Below are positions 8,126-16,438 of a DNA stretch of 23,230 nt, piece after piece. The notes under the pieces were generated by a model. The model was not told the origin of the DNA and made no database searches. It worked only from the letters and a program-made list of their open reading frames with translations. Every line of letters starts with the position of its first letter. Positions within the stretch are counted from its first letter, which is position 1. The stretch comes from Candidatus Rifleibacteriota bacterium (lineage in GTDB: Bacteria > Riflebacteria > Ozemobacteria > Ozemobacterales > Ozemobacteraceae), in the NCBI GenBank assembly GCA_029565415.1, contig JAKQOH010000049.1:1-23230 (forward strand). The letters run 5' to 3'. A program made the position numbers and the translations under genes.

Positions 8126-9508
8126 ATGGATCCGCTCTATCTTCTCTACACGGAATGCAGCTCCGCGCTTCTCGTCAGTGCGGTCTTTCTCGCCATTTTC
8201 GGCGTTGCCGAGCTTTTGCGCGGCTTCGATCTGGCACCGCAGGAGATCACCCGCAAGACCGTCCATCTGGGTGCCGGACTGGTCTCGCTGAGCTTCGCCT
8301 ACGTGTTCAAGTCGCACTGGACGCTTCTGGTGATGCTGACCGGCTTCATTGCCATGATCGTTCTGGGAAAACGCTGGCATCTGATGACCGCCGTCCACGG
8401 CGTCGCACGCCAGTCCGCCGGCGATCTGCTCCACCCGCTTGCCATCTACATCACCTACCTGTTCGCGATGAAGTTCGACAAGCCGCACTTCTACGCCATC
8501 GCGATCGCGGTGCTCTCGGTCTCCGATTCGCTTGCCGCCATCATCGGCAAATCCTACGGGTTCAAGCTGTACGAGGTCGAGGAGGACAAGAAAAGTGTCG
8601 AGGGCTCGATCATCTTTTTTCTCTCGACCTTCCTGATCGTCCATCTCTGTCTGCTGCTTCTGACCGATATCGACCGCACGGGAAGCGTGCTTTCGGCGCT
8701 TCTGATCGCGCTCCTGGCCACGGCCTTCGAAGCCGTCTCGCTCGACGGGGCCGACAACCTGATCGTTCCCGTCGGCACGCTGTTCGTCCTGGTCAAGATC
8801 ACCCGCCAGTCCGTGCCCGAGATGGCGTTCCAGAACTGTCTGGCCGGCATCATCTTTTTCCTGACCTATCTGATCGCCCGGCCATCCGGAAAGCTGAGCA
8901 CCTCGGGACTGATCGGGATCGCCCTCACCGGGTATGCCGCCTGGAGTCTCGTGACCTGGGACTGGTACATCCCCGTGCTGCTGACGACGATCCTGCTCTC
9001 CTGGGTCGACGTGTTTCTCGAACGGCCCGACAGCCATGGCGAGTTGCACCGGATCAGGCCCGTCTTCTACACGTTCATCACCTCGTTCCTGTGGGTGCTG
9101 GCGGCGAACATGGAGACCGGCACGGGCACGGACCATTTCTATATCATTCCCTATCTGGTGAGTATCGCCGGAAATCTCAGCATCCGCTGGGGATGGTACT
9201 GTCGGACGCACCCCGATGGCCGGGGAACCTGGCTTCCCCCCCGGTTTGTCGGAGTCTGGCCGATCCTGCGCGCCGTGCTGCTCGCCGGCATCTTTCTGCC
9301 GTTCCACCTGGTGGGCGGGTTCGGTCTGGCGGCCGGCTTTTCAGCGGCCACGTTCATCCTCGGGACCTGGCTGTCGGACCGGCTCTACTGGCTGATCGGC
9401 AACGCCCGCCACGGCACATGGGACCGGAAGTCCTTCCTCCGGATGGGGATGGCCGTCGTGGTCGGCGCATCCGCGGCCGTTTATGCCGCCAATCTCTGGT
9501 ATTATTGA
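8126..9508 (+). CDS. Polytopic dolichol/phytol-kinase-like (SEC59/VTE5 family) membrane protein
   Basis: A 460-residue, strongly hydrophobic protein. The N-terminal half carries the marks of the SEC59/VTE5 polyprenol-kinase and CDP-alcohol cytidylyltransferase-like family: RKTVHLGAG (43-51), a SDSLAAIIGK segment (133-142), KSVEGS (156-161), and EAVSLDGADNLIVPVG (202-217). Members use CTP to phosphorylate a membrane lipid alcohol such as phytol or a polyprenol. Residues about 255-460 add further membrane segments beyond the usual ~200-230-residue domain, and I do not recognise that half. The ATG at 8126 is preceded directly by an in-frame GTG (8123) and has no clear Shine-Dalgarno. The gene converges on the 5'-nucleotidase gene with 8 bases between the stops and no hairpin terminator. 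The lipid substrate is unknown. Confidence 0.75.
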   Translation: MDPLYLLYTECSSALLVSAVFLAIFGVAELLRGFDLAPQEITRKTVHLGAGLVSLSFAYVFKSHWTLLVMLTGFIAMIVLGKRWHLMTAVHGVARQSAGDLLHPLAIYITYLFAMKFDKPHFYAIAIAVLSVSDSLAAIIGKSYGFKLYEVEEDKKSVEGSIIFFLSTFLIVHLCLLLLTDIDRTGSVLSALLIALLATAFEAVSLDGADNLIVPVGTLFVLVKITRQSVPEMAFQNCLAGIIFFLTYLIARPSGKLSTSGLIGIALTGYAAWSLVTWDWYIPVLLTTILLSWVDVFLERPDSHGELHRIRPVFYTFITSFLWVLAANMETGTGTDHFYIIPYLVSIAGNLSIRWGWYCRTHPDGRGTWLPPRFVGVWPILRAVLLAGIFLPFHLVGGFGLAAGFSAATFILGTWLSDRLYWLIGNARHGTWDRKSFLRMGMAVVVGASAAVYAANLWYY

Positions 9509-9516
9509 AGAAGATA

Positions 9517-11133
9517 TTATTTTTTATCGTATGTCGGAACCAGCCCCTCGTCGGCGATCACCCGGAGGGGTGAAGGAACGGGGGGCAGGGCGATCGTGCC
9601 GTGCCGGTGGACGTAGTCGAGGAAGGCCTCCCGGTAAAAATACCCGTCGTCCCTGCGGTTCGTCGCCTGTTTGAACAGCACCGTGCCGTGCTGGTTGCCG
9701 TCCGCGAGATACGAGATCGTGACGAGGCGGTAGGTGCGGCCGGGGTCGATCGGCTTGTCGCCGATGCGCGGATCGAGGAGGCGGCGGCGGGCGACGTCGA
9801 TGGTGAAGGTGGTGCCGGCATACTGATACCCGGTGATCGCCCCGTAGTTCGTGCTGATGAATTCGAGCATCGCGAGGATGTCGGCGCCCCGCATCTCCAT
9901 CGTCACGACGGTGTTGTCGAACGGCAGAATGCTGAAGATCCGGCCCATCGTGATCGGCCCGGCGGGAAGCGGTTCGCGGATGCAGCCGGCATTGATGATC
10001 GCGAGGTCGGCGCCGGTGAACTCGATCAGGCTCTGCGCCACGAGACTGCCCAGCGGCAGCGCCTCGAGGTGTTTGCGTTTTTCGGGATAGGGGAGATCGA
10101 CGGTGTTGCGGCCCACGATCTGGCTTGTCCTGGCCCGGATCTGTTCGTCGAACGACTCGACGAGCCGCGCCATCGGAGAGTCGAGCGGGACCGTCACCGA
10201 GGCCGAGAGCGGGATCAGGCCGCCTTCCGCCCGGACGACCGGTCCGCCCCGTTCCACCCGCAGATCGAGGCGGCCGAGGAAGGCCCCCCATTTGAAGGCC
10301 TGGAGCACGATGGTGCCGTAGCCCCGGCCGGTGGGAGAGGGGACGACGAGCGGATCGTGATGCACCACGGTCGGGGTCTCGACATAGGTGTTCGTATGGC
10401 CCCCGACGATCACGTCGATGCCCGGAATCTTCGATGCCAGCTCCTGGTCCTGTTCGTAGCCCGAGTGGGAGAGGAGCACGAGCAGATCCGTCCGGGGCCG
10501 CAGAACCGAGACCACGGCCTTGGCGGCGGTTTCTGGCTCGATCAGCCGCATGCCGCGCCGGATCGAGCGCGCGATGACGTCCCAGGCGGATTTGCCGATG
10601 ATGCCGGCCACGCCGATGCGGAGGCCGCCCCGCTCGATGATGCGGAACGGGGGAAAGACGAGGCTGCCGTCCGAAGCGTTGACGACGTTTGCGCAGAGCA
10701 GGGGGAAGTTCGATTTTTTATATTGTTCGATATTGTTTGTGAGGCCGTCGTCGAGGTCGTGGTTGCCCAGCGTCGTCGCGTCGTATCCGCACAGGGAGTA
10801 GGCTGCGATGTCGGCTCTGCCCTTGAAGAACGAGTAGAAGGGAGAGCCCTGGAAGATGTCCCCGCCGTCGAGCAGGAGGACACGGGGCTCGCTGGCCCGG
10901 ATCGCCCGAATCATCTCATACCGGCGGGCCATGCCGCCGAGCTGCAGGCCGAACTCGGGAAGGTCCGTGGCGGTGAGATGGGAGTGGTGGTCGTTCGTGT
11001 ACAGAATCGTGACGGGGAGAGCCGTCGAAGAGGCTGCCGTTCCGGCAGCACCGGCAGGACTCGTGCACGTGAGAAACAGGGCTAGGAAGGGAAGCAGGAA
11101 GAGAGACCACCGGCGGACGCGGGAGTGAAGCAT
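9517..11133 (-). CDS. Exported 5'-nucleotidase / 2',3'-cyclic phosphodiesterase family protein (UshA-like)
   Basis: A 538-residue bimetal phosphoesterase that likely removes phosphate from extracytoplasmic nucleotides. A signal peptide covers about 1-30 (RRWSLFLLPFLALFL, then SPAGAAG). The metallophosphatase domain shows ILYTNDHHSHL (Asp and His ligands), LLDGGDIFQGSPF, GNHDLDDG in place of the common GNHEFD, LLSHSGYEQD and GGHTNTY. The C-terminal nucleotide-specificity domain shows LAIINAGCIREPLPAGPITMG and a following LPFDNTVVTMEM. Length matches UshA. The ATG at 11131-11133 follows GAGG at the right distance; the longer frame to 11193 would include the promoter. It is transcribed alone, divergent from the histidine kinase. 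The exact substrate is not given by sequence. Confidence 0.9.
   Translation of the reverse strand: MLHSRVRRWSLFLLPFLALFLTCTSPAGAAGTAASSTALPVTILYTNDHHSHLTATDLPEFGLQLGGMARRYEMIRAIRASEPRVLLLDGGDIFQGSPFYSFFKGRADIAAYSLCGYDATTLGNHDLDDGLTNNIEQYKKSNFPLLCANVVNASDGSLVFPPFRIIERGGLRIGVAGIIGKSAWDVIARSIRRGMRLIEPETAAKAVVSVLRPRTDLLVLLSHSGYEQDQELASKIPGIDVIVGGHTNTYVETPTVVHHDPLVVPSPTGRGYGTIVLQAFKWGAFLGRLDLRVERGGPVVRAEGGLIPLSASVTVPLDSPMARLVESFDEQIRARTSQIVGRNTVDLPYPEKRKHLEALPLGSLVAQSLIEFTGADLAIINAGCIREPLPAGPITMGRIFSILPFDNTVVTMEMRGADILAMLEFISTNYGAITGYQYAGTTFTIDVARRRLLDPRIGDKPIDPGRTYRLVTISYLADGNQHGTVLFKQATNRRDDGYFYREAFLDYVHRHGTIALPPVPSPLRVIADEGLVPTYDKK
10720..10739. repeat. Imperfect tandem 10-mer inside the 5'-nucleotidase gene
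   Basis: ATATTGTTCG is followed directly by ATATTGTTTG (one mismatch). The block is very AT-rich against the surrounding gene and encodes the NNIEQYKK region on the minus strand. The 10-base unit is close to one helical turn and not a multiple of 3, so it does not arise from a repeated peptide. Confidence 0.7.
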
Positions 11134-11164
11134 GGTATACCTCGACGTATAGGCGCTTTGTGAC

Positions 11165-11173
11165 ACTATAGCA
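11165..11173 (-). promoter_or_regulatory. 5'-nucleotidase promoter, extended -10
   Basis: On the minus strand the sequence reads TGC TATAGT, one mismatch from a consensus extended -10. RNA would start near 11158, giving a leader of about 25 bases with GAGG before the ATG at 11133. Confidence 0.5.
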
Positions 11174-11227
11174 TGTCCGGTGTGGGGCGTCATCCGGTCG
11201 GCAGACTCGCATTTCGGGGGTCGGATG

Positions 11228-11236
11228 TGCTATGCT
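11228..11236 (+). promoter_or_regulatory. Histidine kinase operon promoter, extended -10
   Basis: TGC TATGCT lies 38 bases before the ATG at 11275 and would start RNA near 11243. The hexamer matches TATAAT at 4 of 6 positions, and the TGn extension is present. No clear -35 is seen. Confidence 0.4.
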
Positions 11237-11274
11237 CCGGGCGACACCACGCGTGCTGACGCCGGGGGCCATCG

Positions 11275-13284
11275 ATGTCCGTGAGTGGAGACAAGCCTGT
11301 CATCGCCATTTCCCTGCTTCGGGAGATCGCGCAGGCCATTTCACACCTGAGTCCCGACCGGGCGATGCGGTTCCTGGTCGACAGCGCGGTTGCCGTCACC
11401 GAGTCCCGCGGGGCGGTGCTGCTGACGCCGCACGAGAAACTGCGCGAGATGGTTCCGATGATCGAGAGCCTTCCGCACGATCACGACCGGCCGGTCTGGA
11501 CCGGCGCCTTCCTCGGCTCCTGTTTCCGCGCCTTCCACGGCGGGATCATGGAGCGGTACAGCCCCGACCGGCCCCTGCCCGCCGAGCTCGCCCCGGGCCC
11601 CGAGGCCGGCGCGGTGCTGCTCATGCCCGTGAAACTTGCCGGTAAGCCCGTCGCACTGCTGTTCATCTTCCGCCGGCCGATCGAGGGAGATTTCACCCCG
11701 GAGCACCAGAGTTTTCTCGAGATCCTCACGCCGTTCCTCGGCTCTCTCCTCGAAAATTTCCGGCTGCACACCGAGATGATCCACAAGAACTCGCGGCTTT
11801 CGGCCCTGTACGACATCTCCCAGCGGGCCGAGTCGATGATCGATCTGCGCGACGTCTACGACGCCCTGGGAAAAGTCATCCAGAGCTTCATCGATTTCGA
11901 CGTGTATCTGCTGTATCTCGTCAGCCCCGACGGGACGACGCTCGAAGCCCGGAGCACGGCCGCGAACGCGCCGTACCCGACCCGGGTTGCCGTCGGCGAG
12001 GGCCAGATCGGCAAGGCGGCCCGCGAGCAGAAACCGTATCTGACATATACCGAAGAATATAAATCCGTTCTCGTCCTGCCCGTCGTCGTCTCGGGACGTC
12101 TGGTGGGCGTCGTGATGGTCGCCAGCCGCAAATCCTACGCCTATCGCGACGAGGACATCATCGGGCTGCGCATCATCACGACCCAGATCGCCTCGATCGA
12201 CCACCTGTTCCGCGACCTGCTCCGGTTGCGCGGTTTCACCCAGCACATCCTCGAATCGATGACCTCGGGGGTGCTCATCTTCGACAACAACGGCGTGGTC
12301 ACGTTCGCAAACCACGAGATGACGCGCATTCTCGAACGGCCCGTTCCCGAAGGCTGGACGCCGGCGCGCGGTAATGAAATCATGCCGCCCCCGCTGCTGG
12401 CGCTGATGAGCGAGGCGCTCGAGAGCAAGGTCTCCCTGGAAAACCGCAAGATGCGGCTGGAGCATGTTTCCCCGCCCTGCATCATCGAGGTGAATGCCTT
12501 CCCGTTCCGTGACGAGCAGGGCATGATGCTCGGGACGGCCTTCTTCTGCAAGGATGTCACCCAGGTGTCGCGGCTCGAGGAACAGTTGAAGCGGGCCGAC
12601 CGGCTTTCCGCCCTCGGAGTGTTGGCGGCGGGCATCGCCCACGAGATCCGCAACCCCCTCACGGGGATGAAGATGATCGTCCAGCTTCTCATGTCCGAGT
12701 TCCAGGCGGGCGACCCGAAACGCGAACCGCTCACGATCATCCAGAACGAGATCGACCGCCTGGAACGCATCATCGCGAACTTGCTCGATTTCGCCCGGCC
12801 GTCCAAACCCAAAGCCGTGGCCCTGGATCTGCCCAAGATCCTCGATGCCTGTATCCTCCTGATCTGGAATCAGTTCAAAAAGGCCGGTGTCGCGCTCGAG
12901 AAGCAGTATCCGGACGAGCTGCCGACCCTGGTCGGCGATCCCGACCAGCTCAAACAGGTGTTCCTGAACATTCTCACAAACGCCATTCAGGCCATGAAGT
13001 CCGGCGGCGAGCTGAAGGTGCGCATCGAGCCGCGACCGAACGGCCTCGTCACCGCGTTCCAGGACACCGGCTGCGGTATCCACGCCGACCGGCTGCGCAC
13101 CATTTTCGATCCGTTCATGACCACAAAGGAAGACGGCACCGGCCTCGGTCTCTCGACGGCCCTGCGTATCGTCGAGGAGCACGGGGGGCGGATCGAGGTG
13201 GACAGCATCCTCGGCCAGGGCTCGACCTTCTCGGTGTATCTCCCGTTCCAGTCCGAAGCACAGGGGGCTGCCCAGTATGCATGA
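11275..13284 (+). CDS. Soluble sensor histidine kinase, GAF-GAF-PAS-HisKA-HATPase
   Basis: A 669-residue NtrB-like kinase with no membrane segment, so it senses cytoplasmic signals. Two GAF-like domains (about 12-165 and 175-310) are followed by a PAS domain (about 322-430; MTSGVLIFDNNGVVTFAN). The phosphoacceptor H456 is in AAGIAHEIRNPLTG. The ATPase domain has the N box with N565 and N569 (FLNILTNAIQAM), G1 DTGCGI (597-602), F box FDPFMTTK (611-618) and G2 GTGLGL (621-626), all intact. The ATG at 11275 has only a weak G-rich ribosome site. No response regulator is encoded next to it; the only receiver-like domain nearby is the degenerate one in the phosphatase four genes on. It leads an operon, overlapping coaE by 8 bases. 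Confidence 0.95.
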   Translation: MSVSGDKPVIAISLLREIAQAISHLSPDRAMRFLVDSAVAVTESRGAVLLTPHEKLREMVPMIESLPHDHDRPVWTGAFLGSCFRAFHGGIMERYSPDRPLPAELAPGPEAGAVLLMPVKLAGKPVALLFIFRRPIEGDFTPEHQSFLEILTPFLGSLLENFRLHTEMIHKNSRLSALYDISQRAESMIDLRDVYDALGKVIQSFIDFDVYLLYLVSPDGTTLEARSTAANAPYPTRVAVGEGQIGKAAREQKPYLTYTEEYKSVLVLPVVVSGRLVGVVMVASRKSYAYRDEDIIGLRIITTQIASIDHLFRDLLRLRGFTQHILESMTSGVLIFDNNGVVTFANHEMTRILERPVPEGWTPARGNEIMPPPLLALMSEALESKVSLENRKMRLEHVSPPCIIEVNAFPFRDEQGMMLGTAFFCKDVTQVSRLEEQLKRADRLSALGVLAAGIAHEIRNPLTGMKMIVQLLMSEFQAGDPKREPLTIIQNEIDRLERIIANLLDFARPSKPKAVALDLPKILDACILLIWNQFKKAGVALEKQYPDELPTLVGDPDQLKQVFLNILTNAIQAMKSGGELKVRIEPRPNGLVTAFQDTGCGIHADRLRTIFDPFMTTKEDGTGLGLSTALRIVEEHGGRIEVDSILGQGSTFSVYLPFQSEAQGAAQYA

Positions 13285-13912
13285 TCCGCACTTCCCGGTC
13301 TGGGGCATCACCGGACCGATCGGCTCGGGCAAGACGACGCTGGCCGGCAGTCTCTCCGGCTTCGGGGCCGTCAATCTCGAGGTCGACCAGGTGGGCCATG
13401 CGGTGCTGGCCCGGCCTGATATCCAGCAGCAGCTGGCCCGGATCTTCGATCCCTCCATCCTTCTCGAGGGCGGCGGAATCGACCGTCGGCGGCTGGGGGA
13501 GCTGGCGTTCGCTTCCCCCGAGGCGACGGCTTCGCTGAACCGGGTCATGCATCCGGCCATGAAGCAGGAGGTCGGGGAGATCCTCGAAACGGAGCGCCGG
13601 AAGGGCACTCCGCTCGTTCTCGTGAATGCCGCCCTGTTGTACACGATGGGCCTCGACCGGCTCTGCCAGGTGATTCTGTATGTGCGCGCGCCCGATCTGA
13701 TGCGTCTCGACCGGATCGTCTCGACGCGCGGGCTGCCGGTCGAGCTGGCGCGGGCCCGCCTGTTGGCGCAGGATCGCGAGCCCGTCGATGACGGCCGTGT
13801 GATATTCTGTGACAACGACCGGTCGCTCCGGGAGCTCGAGGCCTGGGTCCGGTTCCGCCTTGGCCCGCTGCTGCCTGAATCCATGCGGGCCGGATTGGAG
13901 AACAAGGCATGA
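13277..13912 (+). CDS. coaE: Dephospho-CoA kinase
   Basis: A 211-residue P-loop kinase catalysing the last step of coenzyme A synthesis, ATP plus dephospho-CoA to CoA. The Walker A motif GPIGSGKT is at 13-20. EVDQVGHAVL (35-44) corresponds to the family's DxDxxxH region, and VLVNAALLYTMGLDRLCQVILYV matches the conserved LLFE-like and substrate-lid stretch. Two arginine-rich segments follow (MRLDRIVSTRG). Length is typical. The ATG at 13277 lies inside the kinase gene's last codons, an 8-base overlap, and the stop shares ATGA with the next gene, so translation is probably coupled. Putting an essential housekeeping enzyme inside a signalling operon is unusual but not unique. Confidence 0.9.
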   Translation: MHDPHFPVWGITGPIGSGKTTLAGSLSGFGAVNLEVDQVGHAVLARPDIQQQLARIFDPSILLEGGGIDRRRLGELAFASPEATASLNRVMHPAMKQEVGEILETERRKGTPLVLVNAALLYTMGLDRLCQVILYVRAPDLMRLDRIVSTRGLPVELARARLLAQDREPVDDGRVIFCDNDRSLRELEAWVRFRLGPLLPESMRAGLENKA

Positions 13913-14619
13913 ATCCCTCATCCATCCCGAACGGTCTGGCCCGGGCCCTCGATGCGATCGCCGGCGTCGATGCCGTTCCGCACTGCCTGCTGCCGATGCT
14001 GGCACGTCAGACCCTGTTCGTCGCCTCGCCCGCCGGGAAACGCGAGTCGGAGCTGCTCCTCGTCTTCACCGCGCCTGGCCGGCCGGACCTCCCGTGGCGC
14101 GAAGTGTCGGTTCGCGAGGTGGTCGCCTGTGTCGGACGAGAGGGGCTGAGCGGCTTCGTCATCGATCCGGAGTCCCCTCGCCGGCTTCCCGTGCGGGGAA
14201 GCGATCTTGCGGCGCTGAAGCTCGAGCTCGAAAAAGCGGCTGCCTCGGGCAACGGAGCCGAAATGGTGGAGTGCGGCAGCGGCGCGGAACTGGTGTTCGC
14301 GACGCCCGAGCCCGTCCCGTCCGCGGCGTTCGTCGCGGCTCTGGCTGCCTCGCTGCGGCAGGGCGGCTCATACCGGAAAGCCTGGCTGTTCGACCTGGTT
14401 CTGCCCGGTGGCTCGGAGGGGGAACTATGCCTGGGCATCGTCCCCGACGGGGCCACCGATGCCGCCGCGCTCGAAGCGCAAGCCAACGCCGCCTTCCAGT
14501 CGGCTTCTGCCGACCTGCCGGGCCGCAGAAGCCTTGCCTTCCTCGTGCTCGACGAGGCGGATCTCGCCGAGGTGGTTGCCGGAGTCGGAATTCCCGTCGA
14601 GGACGGAGTCGCCGGATGA
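13909..14619 (+). CDS. SseB-like protein
   Basis: A 236-residue soluble protein resembling SseB (enhanced serine sensitivity) in its two-part layout. The N-terminal half has QTLFVASPAGKRESELLLVFTAPGR (about 34-58) then a segment ending GLSGFVIDPESP (79-90), like the SseB N-domain's lpvFTs and lvlNP pattern. The C-terminal half has VPSAAFVAALAASLRQGG then AWLFDLVLPGG and ELCLGIVPDG, like the SseB C-domain. The match is by pattern only; no catalytic residues are known for this family and the function is unclear. It overlaps coaE and the phosphatase gene by 4 bases each (ATGA), which argues for co-production with them. Confidence 0.55.
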   Translation: MNPSSIPNGLARALDAIAGVDAVPHCLLPMLARQTLFVASPAGKRESELLLVFTAPGRPDLPWREVSVREVVACVGREGLSGFVIDPESPRRLPVRGSDLAALKLELEKAAASGNGAEMVECGSGAELVFATPEPVPSAAFVAALAASLRQGGSYRKAWLFDLVLPGGSEGELCLGIVPDGATDAAALEAQANAAFQSASADLPGRRSLAFLVLDEADLAEVVAGVGIPVEDGVAG

Positions 14620-15845
14620 GCTTGCGGAACCGCCTGCCCGGACGAACGCGCACGGCCGTTCTCGGCATCGCGGCTTCGCGAACGTCCGCCTCGCTCGAGA
14701 AGCGGCTTTCCGAAAACGGTTACGAGGTTCACCGGGAGGCTCCGGGATCCGGCCATGCCGAACGCATCCTGCGCCACCATCCCGCCGTCGTCATTCTCGA
14801 TGGGGATGCCGATCCGAAGGGCACGCTCGCCCTCTCCCGGAGCATCGGGGATCTGCTGGTGCACCGCCTGATCGTCGTCCGGCCCGAAACCCTCGGACGA
14901 TTCCCGGCGGGCTGGCGCAACGATGTCGACGACGTGCTCGTGAGGCCGCTGCGGACGGCGGATGTGCTTGCCCGGCTCGCCGTCGCCGAACGGCTGCTCG
15001 ATCTCGAAAACGAGCTTCGGCAGCGGATGACGCGGCTCGAAGAGGCAAATCAGGCGATCGCGCGTGCGAACGCCCTCATGAAACAGGATCTGTATGCCGT
15101 CGCCAAGATCCAGACCTCGCTGCTGCCGAGTTCTCTGCCCGCGGTTTCGGAAGCCGAGTTCGCCTGGACCTACAAGCCCCGCCTGGAGCTGGCCGGCGAC
15201 GGCCTCAACGTGTTCCGGCTCGACGAGGAGCATGTCGGCTTCTACGTGCTCGACGTCTCGGGCAGCGGCACCGCAGCCGCCCTCCTGTCGGTTTCGCTCA
15301 GCCGGACCATCTCCCCGTTCCCCGTCCAGTCGACCCTGCTCAAATCCCTGATTCCCGGCCCCCCGGGATACCGCCTGAGCCCGCCCGCCGAGGTGCTCGC
15401 GAAGCTGAACAATCAGTTCCCCTTCGAGGCCGATCTTATTCAATATTTTACGATATTTTACGGTATCCTGAACGTGAAGACTTCCCGCCTCCGGTATGCT
15501 TCGGCCGGTCATCCGCTGCCTGTCGTGTTCCGGACGGGGGGCGAGGTGACGAGTCTCGATGGCGGCGGGTATCCGATCGGATTCGTCGAGCAGGCGAGCT
15601 TCGAGGAGCGGGACGTCGCCCTCCGGCGGGGGGACCGCCTCTTCCTCTTCTCGGATGGCCTTGCAGAGGCGCACGGCAGCGATGGCCGGCAGTTCGGCCG
15701 CTTCGGGATGACCGAGGCCCTGGGCCGGCTCGCGCGGGGGAACCTGAAGGAGTGTGTCAACGGCCTGATTGCCGAGGCCGAAGCCTGGTGCGGCCCTGGC
15801 GGCTTCCATGACGACGTATCGCTGCTGGCCGTCGGACTGCGCTGA
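14616..15845 (+). CDS. PP2C-type (SpoIIE/RsbU) phosphatase with degenerate receiver domain
   Basis: A 409-residue protein. Residues about 12-125 look like a response-regulator receiver: VVILDGD holds possible phospho-aspartates D62 or D64, but the usual KP pair is replaced by VRPLR (109-113), so phosphorylation is doubtful. A coiled-coil linker follows (about 125-160). The phosphatase domain begins with AKIQTSLLPSSLP and has metal-site segments AGDGLN (193-198; the family usually has GDxxD), DVSGSG (213-218; usually DVSGHG), FSDGLAEA (345-352) and HDDVSLLAV (398-406). Core aspartates D195, D213, D347 and D399/D400 remain. Such enzymes dephosphorylate anti-sigma-factor antagonists. No antagonist or anti-sigma gene is in the window. 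Chosen start is the ATG overlapping the preceding stop. Confidence 0.88.
   Translation: MSLRNRLPGRTRTAVLGIAASRTSASLEKRLSENGYEVHREAPGSGHAERILRHHPAVVILDGDADPKGTLALSRSIGDLLVHRLIVVRPETLGRFPAGWRNDVDDVLVRPLRTADVLARLAVAERLLDLENELRQRMTRLEEANQAIARANALMKQDLYAVAKIQTSLLPSSLPAVSEAEFAWTYKPRLELAGDGLNVFRLDEEHVGFYVLDVSGSGTAAALLSVSLSRTISPFPVQSTLLKSLIPGPPGYRLSPPAEVLAKLNNQFPFEADLIQYFTIFYGILNVKTSRLRYASAGHPLPVVFRTGGEVTSLDGGGYPIGFVEQASFEERDVALRRGDRLFLFSDGLAEAHGSDGRQFGRFGMTEALGRLARGNLKECVNGLIAEAEAWCGPGGFHDDVSLLAVGLR
15443..15462. repeat. Perfect tandem 10-mer inside the phosphatase gene
   Basis: ATATTTTACG occurs twice in direct succession in a GC-rich gene, encoding the IQYFTIFYG region. A 10-base unit shifts reading frame between copies, so the repeat exists at DNA level only. 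It parallels the 10-mer pair at 10720-10739. Confidence 0.8.
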
Positions 15846-15862
15846 ATACCGGAGGAAGACGG

Positions 15863-16363
15863 ATGTCCCATCACGACCACGAAGCCGAGGCGCCGAAATC
15901 CCTGACCCTGGGCATCCTGACGCTCTCCGACACCCGAAGCGAGGCCGAAGACCGATCGGGAGGCGTCCTGAAGGATCTGCTGACCGCCGCCGGACATTGT
16001 ATCGAACGCTATGCCGTGATCCGGGAGGATCCGGAGCTGATCAAATCGACCCTGACCGGGTGGCTGACCGCCCCTCTCGACGCGATCGTCACGAACGGCG
16101 GCACCGGCCTGACGTCCCGCGACGGAACGATCGAGGTTGCCCGCAGCCTGATGCAGAAGGAGCTCGAGGGATTCGGCGAGCTGTTCCGTCTCCTCTCGTT
16201 CCAGCAGATCGGCCCCGCCGCAATGCTGAGCCGCTCTACGGCAGGCCTGGCCTCGGGAAAAATCCTCGTCTGCCTGCCCGGCTCGACGAAGGCTGTCCGG
16301 CTTGCCGCCCTCCGCCTGCTCGTGCCGCAGTTACCCCACATGGTCCGGGAAGCGCGGCGCTGA
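15863..16363 (+). CDS. moaB: MoaB/Mog-family molybdenum cofactor protein
   Basis: A 166-residue protein of the MoaB/MogA fold, which adenylates molybdopterin before metal insertion. Visible signatures are LGILTLSDTRS (16-26), VTNGGTGLTSRDGT (76-89) and GFGELFRLLSFQQIGPAAMLSRSTAG (103-128), with the usual order and length. A histidine-rich start (MSHHDHE) is unusual but short. GGAGGAAG precedes the ATG at 15863, and it lies 17 bases after the phosphatase stop, so it probably rides on the same transcript. No other cofactor gene is in the window, so its link to this operon may be only positional. Confidence 0.92.
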   Translation: MSHHDHEAEAPKSLTLGILTLSDTRSEAEDRSGGVLKDLLTAAGHCIERYAVIREDPELIKSTLTGWLTAPLDAIVTNGGTGLTSRDGTIEVARSLMQKELEGFGELFRLLSFQQIGPAAMLSRSTAGLASGKILVCLPGSTKAVRLAALRLLVPQLPHMVREARR

Positions 16364-16379
16364 ACGCCCTGGCGCAAAA

Positions 16380-16423
16380 ACGACGAACGGGTCGGCGCAG
16401 GCATGCGCCGACCCGTTCGTCGT
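16380..16423 (-). terminator. Strong intrinsic terminator, oriented for the minus strand
   Basis: A perfect 20-bp stem (16380-16399 with 16404-16423) and a GGCA loop. The run of A at 16376-16380 becomes a T-run on the minus strand, so it best ends the transcript of the fusion ATPase gene that stops at 16439. On the plus strand no T-run follows, though the hairpin may still slow polymerase after moaB. Confidence 0.9.
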
Positions 16424-16438
16424 GGGCCGAGTGGCCGC

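Noticed and set aside
9509..9516. Possible terminator between the convergent kinase-like and 5'-nucleotidase genes
   Set aside because: The area is AT-rich with T-runs but has no stable stem; the repeats TATTATT are direct, not inverted.
11341..13905. An 854-codon minus-strand frame opposite the histidine kinase and coaE
   Set aside because: All kinase and P-loop motifs are on the plus strand; this frame shows no domain and is an antisense shadow.
13809..15845. Longer 678-codon phosphatase frame
   Set aside because: Its first 269 codons overlap coaE and the SseB-like gene out of frame and are Arg-rich; the ATGA overlap at 14616 marks the true start.
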